A stretch of DNA of 64,000 bases from Phymatolithon calcareum (taxonomy: Eukaryota; Rhodophyta; Florideophyceae; Hapalidiales). The translations under genes and the position numbers were made by a program. The notes under the pieces are model-generated. The model saw only the letters and a program-made list of their open reading frames with translations. It was not told the DNA's origin and did no database searches. Shown here in pieces: positions 11,424 to 21,891 of the stretch (positions are counted from its first letter, which is position 1; the number at the start of each line of letters is the position of its first letter). The stretch spans positions 2,294,001 through 2,358,000 of the forward strand of contig OZ345369.1 in assembly GCA_977006965.1 (NCBI GenBank), given 5' to 3'.

Positions 11424-11694
11424 TTCGAGGAAATAAGTGTTGGGTGCTTACTGTGGGATTACCGCGGTGATCGAACAAGTCGCCTTACAACGTACTCTAG
11501 CTTCGTCGAAGATGAGTACAGAAATTGAGTTTGAGTGCAAGAGACTCACAGGAGCTCTTGTTGGGAGAGAATTACGAATCAAGAACGTTTTGAGTAGCCA
11601 GACGACTTTAGCGTAGAGATTATCGCAAGAGCTGCCCCATTACTCCAAGGTGAGGCTTTGGGAGCTCTCAAAAATAAAATCATCAAATATCCCC
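11424..11694 (+). mobile_element. 5'-truncated LINE 3' end
   Basis: This 271-bp piece matches the 3' ends of the elements at 26846-28157 and 28169-29164, beginning inside the last part of their ORF and ending in the shared tail ATCAAATATCCCC. It is inserted in copy A with a target duplication of about 14 bp (TCTTAAGCAATCYG at 11410-11423 and 11695-11708). 5' truncation with a long TSD is the signature of target-primed reverse transcription. Confidence 0.88.
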
Positions 11695-12537
11695 TCTTAA
11701 GCAATCTGCGCAAGGCAATAGCAGCAGTGGAACGAACAATCTTGCGATCGCTTACGAGCTGGGGAGAGGTGTGGATCGAGACGTAGTTGAAGCCAAGAAG
11801 CTCTACAGGCAGGCAATCTTCTTGGACGGCAACCCACTTGCTATCTACAATTTGGAAATTCTGTATATGTCGGGCCATCCACAGCTGCGAAATAATGAAA
11901 AGGAGTCCGAGGCAAAGCGAGTGATGGATGACCTTACTAGGTCTGCGGTGGAAATTGCATCTCTGTACAACCTGAAAGACCAGGTTTTAAAATTTTTAAT
12001 GAAAGGCAAGGGCAGGGGTCGGTTAAAATGGATTGACATTGCAATGAATTGCAATCCTCAATAGAAATCGAAGACTGGGTCATTCTGCAGCATTGCAAAT
12101 TGCATTGTGCCATCTTTGGTGATTTCAATACCAATTGCTGAAGTGGCTACACTAATTTAGGTACCCTAACTACGTACCAGTCGTGCGCCAGCTGACCACG
12201 AATCGTCGACATCCCGGCAACAGTACATGTAAGGCATACTTTCCTTGATTATACCAGGGGAATGTAAAGAGGGGAGTACAGCTCCGAAGTTGTCATAACC
12301 AATTTGTAGATTATGGGGATATGGGGTTGCTATGAGACTATGTGATATGTGGACGAACAGTATCAAAAAAAGAATTTAGAAGAGGACATCACATTGAATA
12401 TATCATAATCACATAGGAGAGCTCCAATGTGGAATCTGTTTCTATTGGTTTCCCACGAGTGTTGTGAATTTTATTCAGAAATGTGTTCTGAATGTTAGTG
12501 CACTCGAAGAGCATTATAAGATGCAGCAATGTAGAGT

Positions 12538-13782
12538 ATGCCAGAAAAGAGCCCCGTTTTGACTTTTTGTATCTTTTCTGTCTTCCAAAGTAGGCGAATG
12601 TCCTTGTCCAGAGTTTCAAGGATTCTGCGTACTTTTGAGGACAAAATATTGCGGATGGGTGACGTTGAGTCCGACAGTTCTTCGTCCCCATCTTCTGGAG
12701 CGTGTAATCTTGAGAATGCGTTGTCGGCATCTCTGTTGAACGAGTCCGAAACTCCACGCTGGCGCCGCCTCTTAGCTCCCGTTGTCGGCGATGTCGGGAA
12801 TCGCTTCGCACAGAGTGACAGTTCCTCGAGCGATAACAATGACGACGAAACCCCGGATAATGCACGCGTCAAACATCCTACTAGCAGCTCGTGTGTTGCT
12901 GCTTCAAGGACGGTGCGGCTGGGCACCCACTCCGTTGCAGACGCGGCACTTTCTCTGGAAGGTGTAGAGGCGCCTGTCGCTCCGATGTTGGCTTCGCTGT
13001 CTACAGTTGCTGCACCGGTACCGCATCATACTGGCGCTTCCGGTGCGCGAACGATTCTGCAACCTCATGACGCGGTGCGGTTCCCGGATAAGGGCCGGCT
13101 CCCTCGAGCAGTGGAGCGTGATCTGAACAGCGCGTGGGCAGCTGCTGGAGAGCGAATTCCTGGTGAAGATGTGATGATACATCTCTCGACGCGGTATGGG
13201 GCTGATAACCTGACCCGCCTGCGTAAGTACTTTTCCGATAAGGCCAGGCGACACAGGCGCGAAGAAGCTCGCTCTCCAGCGACGAATACTCCAGCTGCCT
13301 ACGGTGCAGCTCGTCTCCAGAAAATCGAGCGGTTTCTTTTTCCCTCTGATGTTGCCACTGCTGAATGTCCAACTATTCAACGTGGTTTCTCGCGCGTTTT
13401 GGATTTAGAGACCGCTGGTGGTCTCAACAATCTCGGTGTTGAGCTGCGTGCACTCCTCTCCAATGCCGCCGGCTTCTGTGCACTGCGCGCCTATCAGAGC
13501 CTGTATTGGAGTTCCTTGCACTCTGAGTTGATGACGCTGTCGACGCTTCGTGCAGTCGCTAAACGGGAAGCAAGCGCGAATATCGAATTTCGAATGCGGT
13601 TATTGTTCTCAACCAACCACGGACGGTATCACTTCGGTGCGGTGAGCACTGCTCTGGCGACTAGACGGGGCTCCTCTGATGCCGCTGATGCTATTGCAGA
13701 CTCTCTTGGTCGCCGGGTTGTGACGAGCGTGAACGATCGCGTACGGGATTTCCTCTTAGAAGAACGCAGAGCACAAAACTGA
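12538..13782 (+). CDS. 414-aa accessory ORF of the P transposon
   Basis: The ORF starts at an ATG and ends in TGA. I do not recognise the family. The first third is Ser/Asp-rich and low in complexity (runs such as SSSSP and SSSSDNNDDE around residues 45-105). The C-terminal half is alpha-helical and Arg/Ala-rich, with no zinc ligands or catalytic motif visible. It runs tail-to-tail with the transposase gene inside the same terminal repeats, so it moves with the element. Drosophila P elements have no such second gene. A role as DNA-binding or regulatory partner is conceivable but there is no direct evidence. Length, ATG start and G/C-rich third positions support real coding. Confidence 0.65.
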   Translation: MPEKSPVLTFCIFSVFQSRRMSLSRVSRILRTFEDKILRMGDVESDSSSSPSSGACNLENALSASLLNESETPRWRRLLAPVVGDVGNRFAQSDSSSSDNNDDETPDNARVKHPTSSSCVAASRTVRLGTHSVADAALSLEGVEAPVAPMLASLSTVAAPVPHHTGASGARTILQPHDAVRFPDKGRLPRAVERDLNSAWAAAGERIPGEDVMIHLSTRYGADNLTRLRKYFSDKARRHRREEARSPATNTPAAYGAARLQKIERFLFPSDVATAECPTIQRGFSRVLDLETAGGLNNLGVELRALLSNAAGFCALRAYQSLYWSSLHSELMTLSTLRAVAKREASANIEFRMRLLFSTNHGRYHFGAVSTALATRRGSSDAADAIADSLGRRVVTSVNDRVRDFLLEERRAQN

Positions 13783-13825
13783 CGGGCGTAGAGTCTATTG
13801 ATCTTGTCTTTTTACTACAACGTTC

Positions 13826-14077
13826 TCATTTATTGACGACGCTTGCTTTCTCTCCCGAAACTTTTGCGCGCTTTTTGTCAGCTGATTTGACTGCAAGCCG
13901 CGAACGCAGTGGTACGTTTTTGTCGATCTCGAGCGCTTGCACACCTGCTCCGTCCTTTGAGGCATGGACTGCAAGAGCTTTTTCGAACGCCTTGCATGTC
14001 GAATTCGCAAAGCGCGTGATTACTTGACTTAGGACGCGCTTGTCGTCCTCAGGTAGGCAAGAAGCCACACTCTCCTC
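13826..14077 (-). pseudogene. In-frame C-terminal extension of the P transposase
   Basis: This 83-codon open stretch lies directly after, and in frame with, the TGA that ends the transposase (14078-14080). It is Lys/Ala-rich and ends in TGA preceded by AATAAA. A CGA-to-TGA change at the stop would join the two. It may be a lost C-terminus, a readthrough product, or chance. Confidence 0.4.
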
Positions 14078-17000
14078 TCAAAACGCTCGATGAATCAGGC
14101 GAGGTACGCCTGCGAGGTTACTCACGCCTCGCATGGCATTCTGGAATAGTTTCGCTCTTAATATCAGTAAAGAATTGAAAATTGTGAGCAACTCGTGCTT
14201 CGGATACGTTAGAGTTCCGACCATTTCGACCTGCCGAATATTGTCGTAGACGTTTTTTTCTCGCTCTGCAGAATGCCGTGGTAGACACCAGCTTTCCAAA
14301 ATTCTCAGCTCCGCCACTAGGTCTCGTTCCCTCCCTGCGTTCTTTAGTGCCTTGCATAGCTTAGAGCGCTGCAACGCAATAGCAGCGCCACATACACGCG
14401 CTACTAGCTGCCGCTCCTCTAGTTCCAGGTGCTCAGTCCCTTCTGCTGTGGCAGCTCGCCGTATGCGTTGCACGATAGCCTTCTTGGCTCGATCCTCTGC
14501 CTCAGAAAGTTCAAGTTCACGCAGAAGCGTCGTTGTGCTGGGTGTGCTCTGGACACCTACGATCGCGTGTGCAAGAAATGTTTCACGCAAAACTTCCTCC
14601 GTCCTCTCTGGCTCGATGTTGCCCTTCATTGCGCGGATAGTGGACGAGCTAGCACCGCGTTTCGCTTGCCGACGAATACCTTGCACGAGCTGCTCCATGT
14701 TTGGGTTCGAGCTTCCGCCGTTCGTTTGGCGTACAAACCCAAACAGCGCTTCCAAGGGATCCGTCGAGAGCCTGCTTAGTACGACAAATCTTCCATCTGG
14801 CTTTGTGCGTGTCTCCTTCAAGATGAAGCAACGCACGGCGCTAGCGGTCGAGATCAACTCTGACAAAACAGTTGACTTCGAGTTCGTGCGGCCGCTATTA
14901 AGCAGTTTCTCGTAATAGTACTCAGTATCGCGCATGACGTGCATGACTTCCGGATTATAATCCGTGAGGGTGCGGCGGAGAGGCGTCTTCGCGAGCATGT
15001 TCAGTGCGAGCGAACGACACAAGTCAAAACGACTACGCCCGATTTTCAAATGGTGCGCGAGCGCTTGCAACTCACGGCGGCATGTCGAATCGTCCTCCTG
15101 CGATGCCGATAAGCGCAGCGCAGCCACAACACGCGGACCGTACACCGCGAGAGCTGCCCGAACGGACATCTTACCGCAAGACGTTAGCTGGACACAATTA
15201 TCGGCGAGGAGTGGCTCGTGCTCAAGGAAACCACTAGCTTGCGCGCTCTGATCCATGTCTCGAAGCGCGACGAGGTGGGACCAACGGAGCGCGACAGGCG
15301 CGCCGTCGAAGGGAACTTCAATGAACCGCCGCACGGTTCGAGTCGAGTACACAGTATTCCGCTCTCGTTTTAGTAGATGAGCAGGATCCCCGCAAATCAG
15401 AATAGCGTTCAGACTATATGGGCAGCGAAAGTAGAGGGGAAAACGGTCATGAGACTGTGAAATCCCTTCAAGTAGCTCTTCCGGTACATCTGCGGCACCG
15501 AAGATATTTAGACGGTGCTGGGTTGTGTCGGTGTCTTCCCGAAAGAAAAGCGCCCCGATATCATCAGGATTTTCTGGCGGGCTGAAATCACTCGAGTGAG
15601 TGCTATCTAGTGCAGCCAAAAGTCGCACAGCCTTCATAACTGTCGTTGCCGCGTCACAGCATAGTGCAACAGGGAGAATTTCGAAGCAGTCGAGGTGATA
15701 GAGCAAGTCATCGAGAAGTACCAAGTAGTCCGTAGAAGACATACCGGCTGCGCATGGCGCAACGCGGACTACGTGCCGGACAGAGCAATGAACGACAGTG
15801 AGCGTAAAGACCTCAGCCGTACACGCGTACTCATTCGAACGCCATGGCTCTTCTCCGCTCACGAAATGCGCTAACGACGATCGCGCAGGAACGAAGCCTA
15901 TGAACGAATTGGACTTCGTCCACACGAAACCTTGACGAAGATGAACTCCGTCATGCGCGACTATCACGCGCCGCGGGATCTCCGGATGCATGTAGAGGTA
16001 TTGCGCGAGTTGCTGCACGCCTGCTCGCGCAGAGACGACCGTTTCGGTGGTATTCAAACAATTAGCTTGACTTACTGTCGTCAAAGATGGACCACCGAGC
16101 TCCATCGAAATGAATCGATAAGCGGAAAGGCCCACACGCGTCGATACTGCTGAGAAAAAAACCAAGTCAAGCTCATCCCACCGCCAGCGGCACTTCGTCT
16201 TCACGCAGTTCCTCAAGAAGGACTGTACAAATCGAAGACCAATGACTGGCGCAGAGCCAACACTAACGGCACGACGCATGAACTCGCCAATTAGAGAATC
16301 GATAGGAGCGTTATGCAGAAATTCAGACGCCAGATTTGTCGATGATGCACCATCACCGCCAGACAATTGTGAGTGCAGAGAAGCTTGCAGTGATTCACTC
16401 TGTGTGCGTCGTCGAGCGTTTTCGAGTCTCAGCCGCTTGATCATCGCTCGACTCTCTCTCAGTACCGTCTGTGCCGCGCAAAGCCGCTTGCGCTGTTGAA
16501 AAACCACGCGGTCATCACTCGAATTGTTTTCGTCCAGTTCACAAACTGAAGGTTGACTCCCATGGACGGTTACGGTCATCTCTTGACGAACTGCTTTAGC
16601 CCTCGCACCTCGCAAGTACGTCTGCAACCATGAAGTGCTCGCACTTGTGAGTAGCTGAGCAGGGGTTGCCCACGAAGAGTTGGAGCCGTGCCCGAAACAT
16701 GAGGAGAAGCGCCGCAGACAGACGGCCAAGTCGTTACCCTCGATAGAAACTCCGTCAGCGGAAATGGCAGCGGCAAATGTCGGCATATCGCAAGACGGGG
16801 AGTGGCCTTCGGACACGCGCCATTTCAACAATCCACCTTCCCCCGCGAACGTACCGAAATGCACCCAAATAGTACGTGAGCGAAGTAGCGTTCGAAACGC
16901 GAGATGGAGGTCCAGGGGAAGATTGAGGCGCACATTTGGACGACCTACAGTTATGACATACGATTGTAGCGCAGCTAACTGTTCAAAAGGAAGAACCGCA

Positions 17001-17083
17001 GGCGCTCCTGCGTTGAGTATATAGATACGCCGTTTCAGCGTATTCCCGTGAATGTGCATAACGGACGGGACCTTCCATGACAT
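14078..17083 (-). CDS. P-element-superfamily transposase
   Basis: The frame is open from 17137, but the first ATG is at 17083, giving 1001 aa. Residues (from that ATG) that match the P/THAP9 family are: AHDGVHL with D378 (first catalytic Asp), CCDAATT with D477 (second), the GDPAHLLKRERN block near 565-576 (the family's DxxHLxKxxRN), and LSTDPLEALFGF with E778, followed by a Gly/Asn-rich stretch like that after the catalytic Glu in P elements. A basic coiled-coil-like region lies at about 190-235. I see no THAP zinc finger at the N-terminus, so DNA binding must differ or an exon is missed. The frame continues beyond its TGA for 83 more codons (to 13826), suggesting a recent Arg-to-stop change. 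Confidence 0.82.
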   Translation of the reverse strand: MSWKVPSVMHIHGNTLKRRIYILNAGAPAVLPFEQLAALQSYVITVGRPNVRLNLPLDLHLAFRTLLRSRTIWVHFGTFAGEGGLLKWRVSEGHSPSCDMPTFAAAISADGVSIEGNDLAVCLRRFSSCFGHGSNSSWATPAQLLTSASTSWLQTYLRGARAKAVRQEMTVTVHGSQPSVCELDENNSSDDRVVFQQRKRLCAAQTVLRESRAMIKRLRLENARRRTQSESLQASLHSQLSGGDGASSTNLASEFLHNAPIDSLIGEFMRRAVSVGSAPVIGLRFVQSFLRNCVKTKCRWRWDELDLVFFSAVSTRVGLSAYRFISMELGGPSLTTVSQANCLNTTETVVSARAGVQQLAQYLYMHPEIPRRVIVAHDGVHLRQGFVWTKSNSFIGFVPARSSLAHFVSGEEPWRSNEYACTAEVFTLTVVHCSVRHVVRVAPCAAGMSSTDYLVLLDDLLYHLDCFEILPVALCCDAATTVMKAVRLLAALDSTHSSDFSPPENPDDIGALFFREDTDTTQHRLNIFGAADVPEELLEGISQSHDRFPLYFRCPYSLNAILICGDPAHLLKRERNTVYSTRTVRRFIEVPFDGAPVALRWSHLVALRDMDQSAQASGFLEHEPLLADNCVQLTSCGKMSVRAALAVYGPRVVAALRLSASQEDDSTCRRELQALAHHLKIGRSRFDLCRSLALNMLAKTPLRRTLTDYNPEVMHVMRDTEYYYEKLLNSGRTNSKSTVLSELISTASAVRCFILKETRTKPDGRFVVLSRLSTDPLEALFGFVRQTNGGSSNPNMEQLVQGIRRQAKRGASSSTIRAMKGNIEPERTEEVLRETFLAHAIVGVQSTPSTTTLLRELELSEAEDRAKKAIVQRIRRAATAEGTEHLELEERQLVARVCGAAIALQRSKLCKALKNAGRERDLVAELRILESWCLPRHSAEREKNVYDNIRQVEMVGTLTYPKHELLTIFNSLLILRAKLFQNAMRGVSNLAGVPRLIHRAF

Positions 17084-17890
17084 GATGGACACAACCCCTG
17101 TAGGTGTCGATCTCCGACCTTGCCGATCACTTGTCACGAATACCAGGGATCCATGAAGACGGACTTTTCCTGATCGAATTTACAAAAAATTTGGAGAAAA
17201 ACAAAAAAGACCCAATGATAAAACACCGTACGGGCAGATTGTCCTTCAGGTGGAGGACATGGCCAGGCAATATTTACTGCACTGGCCGTTCCCATCTGAT
17301 CCGCTTTTCCGTTTCCATATCCTGCTGGCAATTAATTATTGGCGCGAGGGTTAAATAACCTGTCATAGCGGCCACACCTCCCGAATTTTATATTTACTTC
17401 TATGTAACCAAAAAAACTCATAAAAAAGTGGGTACAAACGTACATTATTTTTTTTAATTTCTTTATCAATTATATACTGAGCTGTACTCCCCTCTTTACA
17501 TTCCCCTGATTATACCGTGCTGGCTATTTTCTTACAACGTCACTGTCGATTCCACGTGATAACAGCATATGTAAGGCAAACCCTTATCATATTGTACGTT
17601 GCTGGCTGCTCATTTGCAACCTGGCGTGAATGTGTGGCTGTTTCTGTTGTAGTGTTTTATGCTTTACATGACCATTAAACGATATTCATCGCCCGAGATC
17701 ATTGCAATTAGGATTTCTACGACTACCAGTATTGCAATTCGCATTGCATCGCCGTGTGAGACGCCCTCCGCATTGGGTATTGTATCTTTTTCTCCAATCG
17801 CTTGCAATGGCATTGTTCCGATCCCTGGGCAAGGGTAATATGGACACCGGTCCGAGGTGGAGTGTTGAACTTGGAGAAATCGATGATTGT

Positions 17891-18706
17891 ATACAAGTTA
17901 GCTTAAAGAAATTAATGCAGTCACTCTGAAGTTGCAAGGACGCGGTGCTACTTTATCAGACTGCCGTCTGGCCCTCGACTCACTCCTCGAAATGGCTGAT
18001 GTGAATTATAGCAACCCGTCCTCACCGTTTTATGGATGCAAGCTTGGTGCGGGCTATATTTCAATTGACGCTCTGATTTCTCCGATTTCAGCGTTCGAGT
18101 CTGGAGTGATGAAGATACAACGCAATGAGACAGATCTAAGACCGATGCAGAACGTGCTGCCTGTGCAAAGTTGAAGATGACTTCAGCAAGTGCTGCTGGT
18201 GCAAATGATTCTACCTCGCGGAGCGCAACACTTTCAATGTTGGAGATCATAATGCAGAAGAAGCGCAAAGGCGAGGAACAGGTTCAGACATATGCTAACT
18301 GTGACTTTTGTTAGGTTCTGCAGCCGAGTTGGAACAACTTTGGTGAATTGCAAAGTACGTTTTGACTGAGAACAGGACGGGGATGACGCTCCTACACCCG
18401 TTAGAAGTTTACAAGACTGATTGCACTATAAGAGTGAATATCCGAGAGCGTTTGCGACACAGCTTCGTCCTCGAGCACAATATAGATGTGCGCCACGAGG
18501 ACATTGTGCGTTCTGCGATCGAAAAGCGTGCAGGGCTGATTCAAATTCTATATCAGAATATCCTGACAATTGGGAATACAAGACAAGTCTATCTTGCCCA
18601 TTCTTATATCGAGGTATGACAGTATATAGGGAATGATTTAGAACGATAATTTCGAATTTATTTGTGGTTCGATATCATTGATGTCCCGGAAAACTCCGAT
18701 ATTTTG
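17891..18706. other. Unit 1-specific upstream region, no gene identified
   Basis: Sequence between the end of copy A homology and the P1 phosphatase. It holds short frames (for example 17932-18174 and 18362-18619) without recognisable domains. Units 2 and 3 have the unrelated S segment in this position, so this region marks a recombination boundary of the array. Confidence 0.4.
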
Positions 18707-20094
18707 ATGCTCATTGTTACCTGGGGTGCAGTGGCGTGCGCGGCGGAAAACATATTCACATTGCTCTCAATGATCACGACGAGATCTAGTCCTGTTGGTG
18801 CAAAAGACTGCGAAATCGGCCATGAGGGGACTTTTTCCATCGACACGATCGGCGAACTAAACAAACAAGCGGCATTGCGGTATCCGGGATCGACAGAAAT
18901 CGATGCAGAATGGACAAAGAATTTTGCGCAACGCCTGCACGCCAGCTCATTCGAGAAACCAGAATTCCTCGCAACGTCTGTTTTCCACCTCGGAGACGCA
19001 CAGAGGATTTTGAAAGACGCCAGCGAAGTACTGAAAAGCGAAAAAAAACATTGTTGATACGTTTGCCGGCGCGGACGCGGTGGTGCACGTTGTGGGTGAC
19101 TTGCACGGTCACGTTCATGATTTGGTAGCGATCATCGACAAGCTCGGATGGCCGGGCGATGGACGGCATTACATTTTCGACGGAGATTTTGTGGACAGAG
19201 GGCCATGGAGCTGCGAAGTGCTGTTCGTGCTGTTTGCGATGAAACTGGCGTGACCCGAACACGTGGTTCTGCTGAGAGGTAACCACGAGTTCCGCCGACA
19301 GATGGAGCGTTATGGGTGCAAAGCGGAAGTGCATGCGAAGTACGGTGCGGACCTGTGGGACCCGTTTTGGAAGTCGGTGGGATGGTGCCCGCTCATTGCA
19401 GTGGTGTCCACTTTCGTGCGGCATCGGGATGAGCAAGTGCCGCTGTGGGCCCAAGGCTCTAAATCCAATAGCGAAGAACGCTTGGGAACTTCCTTTACGT
19501 ATGGGCGAGCGTAGAGTGATGGTGGTCCACGATGGAATATTTCCGAACAGCCGCAAGTACGCGCGTTACCTACGCGGAGTCCATGTTCCAGAAGAGCATC
19601 TGGTGGGTTCGCTGCAAGAAATTTTTCGCCTAAATCGGAACTGTGCGCCATGTGGAGGTTTAAGCACGAACCGCGTTGTTTGGGCAGATCCAGCGATGGA
19701 CGTGGCTAACTTCGCGCTGAATCCAACTCGCGGTGACGGGATATGTTATCTGAAGTACGGTCCAAGTGCAGTTGAGCGATTATTGGAGGAGAACAAACTG
19801 CATGGTGTTATTCGAGGGCATGCAAGCCCGGCCTCGCGCAAGAGTAAAGGTACTGAGCTGCCTGATATCGACAACGGATGGGCAATTGACATGAAATTTG
19901 CAAACAATCGCTTTCATTGCACGGTTTTCTCTGCGAGCAGATATCCTGTGTACGCGCCAGAGGATAATCGAGCAGGTATCGCAAGCATATGCGGAGGCAG
20001 CGTTATTAGCGAAGGCGGTGATCTCCTGCCAAGTTTTTCCACTATTGAAGTTCCAAAACGCCCCAAAGACGCAACCCTATTCTATAAGGGATAA
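18707..20094 (+). pseudogene. P1: PPP-family Ser/Thr phosphatase, broken
   Basis: This copy of the PP5/RdgC-like phosphatase retains its own ATG (18707) and an N-terminal segment absent from P2 and P3. It has the metal-binding motifs GDLHGH, GDFVDRG, RGNHE, VVHDGIFP and RGHAS. It is disrupted by an extra A in the run near 19041 (8 A instead of 7) and by a TGA replacing TGG near 19253. The normal frame change between the two halves, shared with P2 and P3, is better explained by a 34-nt intron near 19405-19440. The metal-ligand His of HGG is still present here, unlike in P2 and P3. It ends in TAA after FYKG. Confidence 0.85.
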
Positions 20095-21891
20095 GCATGT
20101 TCTGGACACATGTGGTGCTTCTTACTGTCCGCAACGATAAACGCGTGGGGTCGGTGCTGCAGTAGCCACAAAGTTCCGATCACATTGTTCGGGGATTATT
20201 TATGTTTACTACATCCTTCGCGTCGCTGGTATTTCGAAATGCCGCGTAAACTTCATGTGCGCATCACTCCCTGAAATTACCACATGTGCATGTGTCTGCG
20301 GAGGGTGAGTCTCTGTTTTTCCGACATTGCACATCTCCCTCTTATGCGAAACCAGTAGATCTATGGGAGCACGCAGCGCACTGCCCAATAGTGTCAGACA
20401 CATGTGCGTTCGCGGAGGATACGTCCGATGAAGATAACATCGAAGGCACTTCTGCTGGCGAGAAAGTTGTTGGGCTCGACAACGGGAAGAATTTGGTGGA
20501 AAGCTTTCATTTTCTTCGGGCGGGCAGATGGCTTGGTGCATACTGCCATCACACACTTCGCCTAAGAATGGCCTCGGTACTCAAACGTCGCTAAACGCAT
20601 TAAATTTTTGATTCGCGATTGCGCGTCGTATGTCATCAGCAGATGGTCTAGACCTCCACAAAAAAACTTCACCCGAAGACAACCAGACAGGACTCTGATC
20701 TGAGGATTTGATTGTTGTCCAAATGCATTTGCGGAACGAAAAACGTCTGCCAGTGGCGATTTCGTTGACCGGAAGTCCTACATTGATCGAGGTAAGTTCT
20801 AAATCGACAATATTGATGTTCACTCGTATTTGCTATTCATGAAATTTTTCATCGAATTTATTTGCTTTCTAAACTGTGCGATCTGGGCTGGGCATCTGGA
20901 CATGTTACAAGTGGCGGGCGTCCATGCAGAGCACAAAGCATGACAAGACCGTACCCCCTACGACACACGGGTATTGGTCAGAAAATTCACATTTTCGCTG
21001 ATCTGCCGAAGAGTTTTGGCAATTATTTCAGTATCTTAAGGGAGTAGGAAATATTTTTTGTCTGCCCATGTTCCAATATAGCAACGAAGTGACGAAAGAA
21101 CATAGATGTGATCAATTCAATCATCAGAAAGTTGTTCATACCCGAGGGACGAGAAAAGTGACTTTGCAGTGCTATGCTGTCAATGAGAACTCGTCGAGGG
21201 AACCACCCTGGTGCTGATGCGAAGCCCTTTCAGAGGGCACCAGAACAATCTGGACCTTTCGTGCAGTTCAGAGTGTTTATGGGTACTTCATAGAGTGATG
21301 GACCACCGAGGGTGCCTTGTGTTGTCTTCTCACAGAGCGGGTGTCGACAAGTGCGAATGCCTGCTGAAAGCAGGCAAGTATTCTAGGCCTGTCTACAAGT
21401 TTAACCCACCTCTTCGAAACTTAAGGTGAGTTGAATACGTGCGTTAAGCCCCTTGATAAAGAAGATACCATCTAGGGACCCGTTACGCCTGAGCGCGTCA
21501 TATGATACTGTACTTTTCGCTGCATTGGCATTTGTTTTTTTTGCAACTATCTCGTTGTTTATTTGAAAGCCCACAGTTGGCATTTGGTGACAAATGCTGT
21601 GTACGTCCCCGTGAGCATTACAGTCACCAATCCGAATTGGCGGGCAAAACTTTACTGGATCTGGAGTGCTGGCAAAGTAGGTTGGAAATCGCGCACTGTG
21701 ATCTCAGATCAACCGCACCGATTAGGTCCATATGGCATTGCATTCAATGGAAAAGTACTTTTTCTTCAGGCAGATCCGTGGAACGGCAGCGGAGATTTCT
21801 TCATACAGTGAGATGTCGCTGAAGAAACGAGACTTCCAGAACAACTGTACACGCCTACTTTGGAGGAAGAATCCGAGCTGGACGGCGCGCT
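20095..21891. other. Conserved spacer of unit 1 with coding-like remnants
   Basis: This region has counterparts at 34829-36648 and 48574-50392. Two parts look like coding sequence. One (about 20290-20520) has an acidic frame conserved in all units, containing CPIVSDTC and GTSAGEKVVGLDNGKNL, with no ATG. The other (about 21563-21900) reads AVYVPVSITVTNPNW through LFLQADPWNGSGDFF and, after a TGA shared by all units, EETRLPEQLYTPTLEEESEL, ending across the start of the membrane gene. They may be exons of a decayed or spliced gene. A GTAAGT at about 20793 resembles a splice donor. No family recognised. Confidence 0.45.

Larger units (their letters stand above)
12255..17508 (-). mobile_element. 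P-superfamily DNA transposon, 5254 bp
   Basis: Perfect inverted repeats of 30 bp begin CAGGGGAATGTAAAGAGG at both ends, matching the CANRG termini described for P elements. The 7-bp host sequence ATTATAC is duplicated (12248-12254, 17509-17515). Two convergent genes fill it: a P-type transposase on the minus strand (14078-17083) and a 414-aa ORF on the plus strand (12538-13782). The undamaged termini suggest recent activity, although the transposase may be shortened by a nonsense codon. The noncoding ends (12285-12537, 17084-17478) show no further gene. Confidence 0.88.
12013..17827. mobile_element. CAGGG-ended MITE split by a P transposon
   Basis: The outer element starts CAGGGGTCGG and, read from its other end, CAGGGATCGG. 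It is inserted in copy A with the perfect 8-bp duplication GGCAAGGG (12005-12012, 17828-17835). Its own sequence is only 12013-12254 plus 17509-17827 (about 560 bp). The motif TTGCAAT/ATTGCAA recurs near both ends, as in hAT-type subterminal repeats. Everything between 12255 and 17508 is a second, later insertion. The outer element encodes nothing. Confidence 0.85.
2704..17890 (+). pseudogene. Copy A of the membrane/Sel1-repeat gene, shattered by insertions
   Basis: This is the oldest-looking paralog of the gene intact at 36649-40791. Homology starts at the internal ATGAAAGGATTC (2704); the N-terminal membrane part is missing and unrelated sequence precedes it. The first frame ends at a TAG (3388-3390) where the other copies have TGG. 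One-base deletions occur near 3570 and 3680, with a small deletion near 3897. The remaining exonic blocks are 2704-4030, 4358-5260, 10362-10442, 10860-11028, 11360-11423, 11695-12012 and 17836-17890, separated by six mobile-element insertions. Homology stops at about 17890, before the normal C-terminus. It is clearly non-functional, but it gives excellent empty-site comparisons. Confidence 0.9.

Noticed and set aside
14352-14915. 187-aa plus-strand ORF inside the transposase region
   Set aside because: Antisense shadow of the P transposase; Ser/Arg composition comes from the opposite strand's codons.
12013-17827. A single 5.8-kb autonomous element
   Set aside because: There are two nested sets of termini with two different target duplications; the transposase belongs to the inner one.
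19240-19260. Reassignment of TGA to Trp in this genome
   Set aside because: TGA replaces TGG in P1, but other broken copies have TAG at TGG positions, the 1380-codon copy C uses only TGG for Trp, and several ORFs end in TGA. Simple G-to-A mutation explains it.
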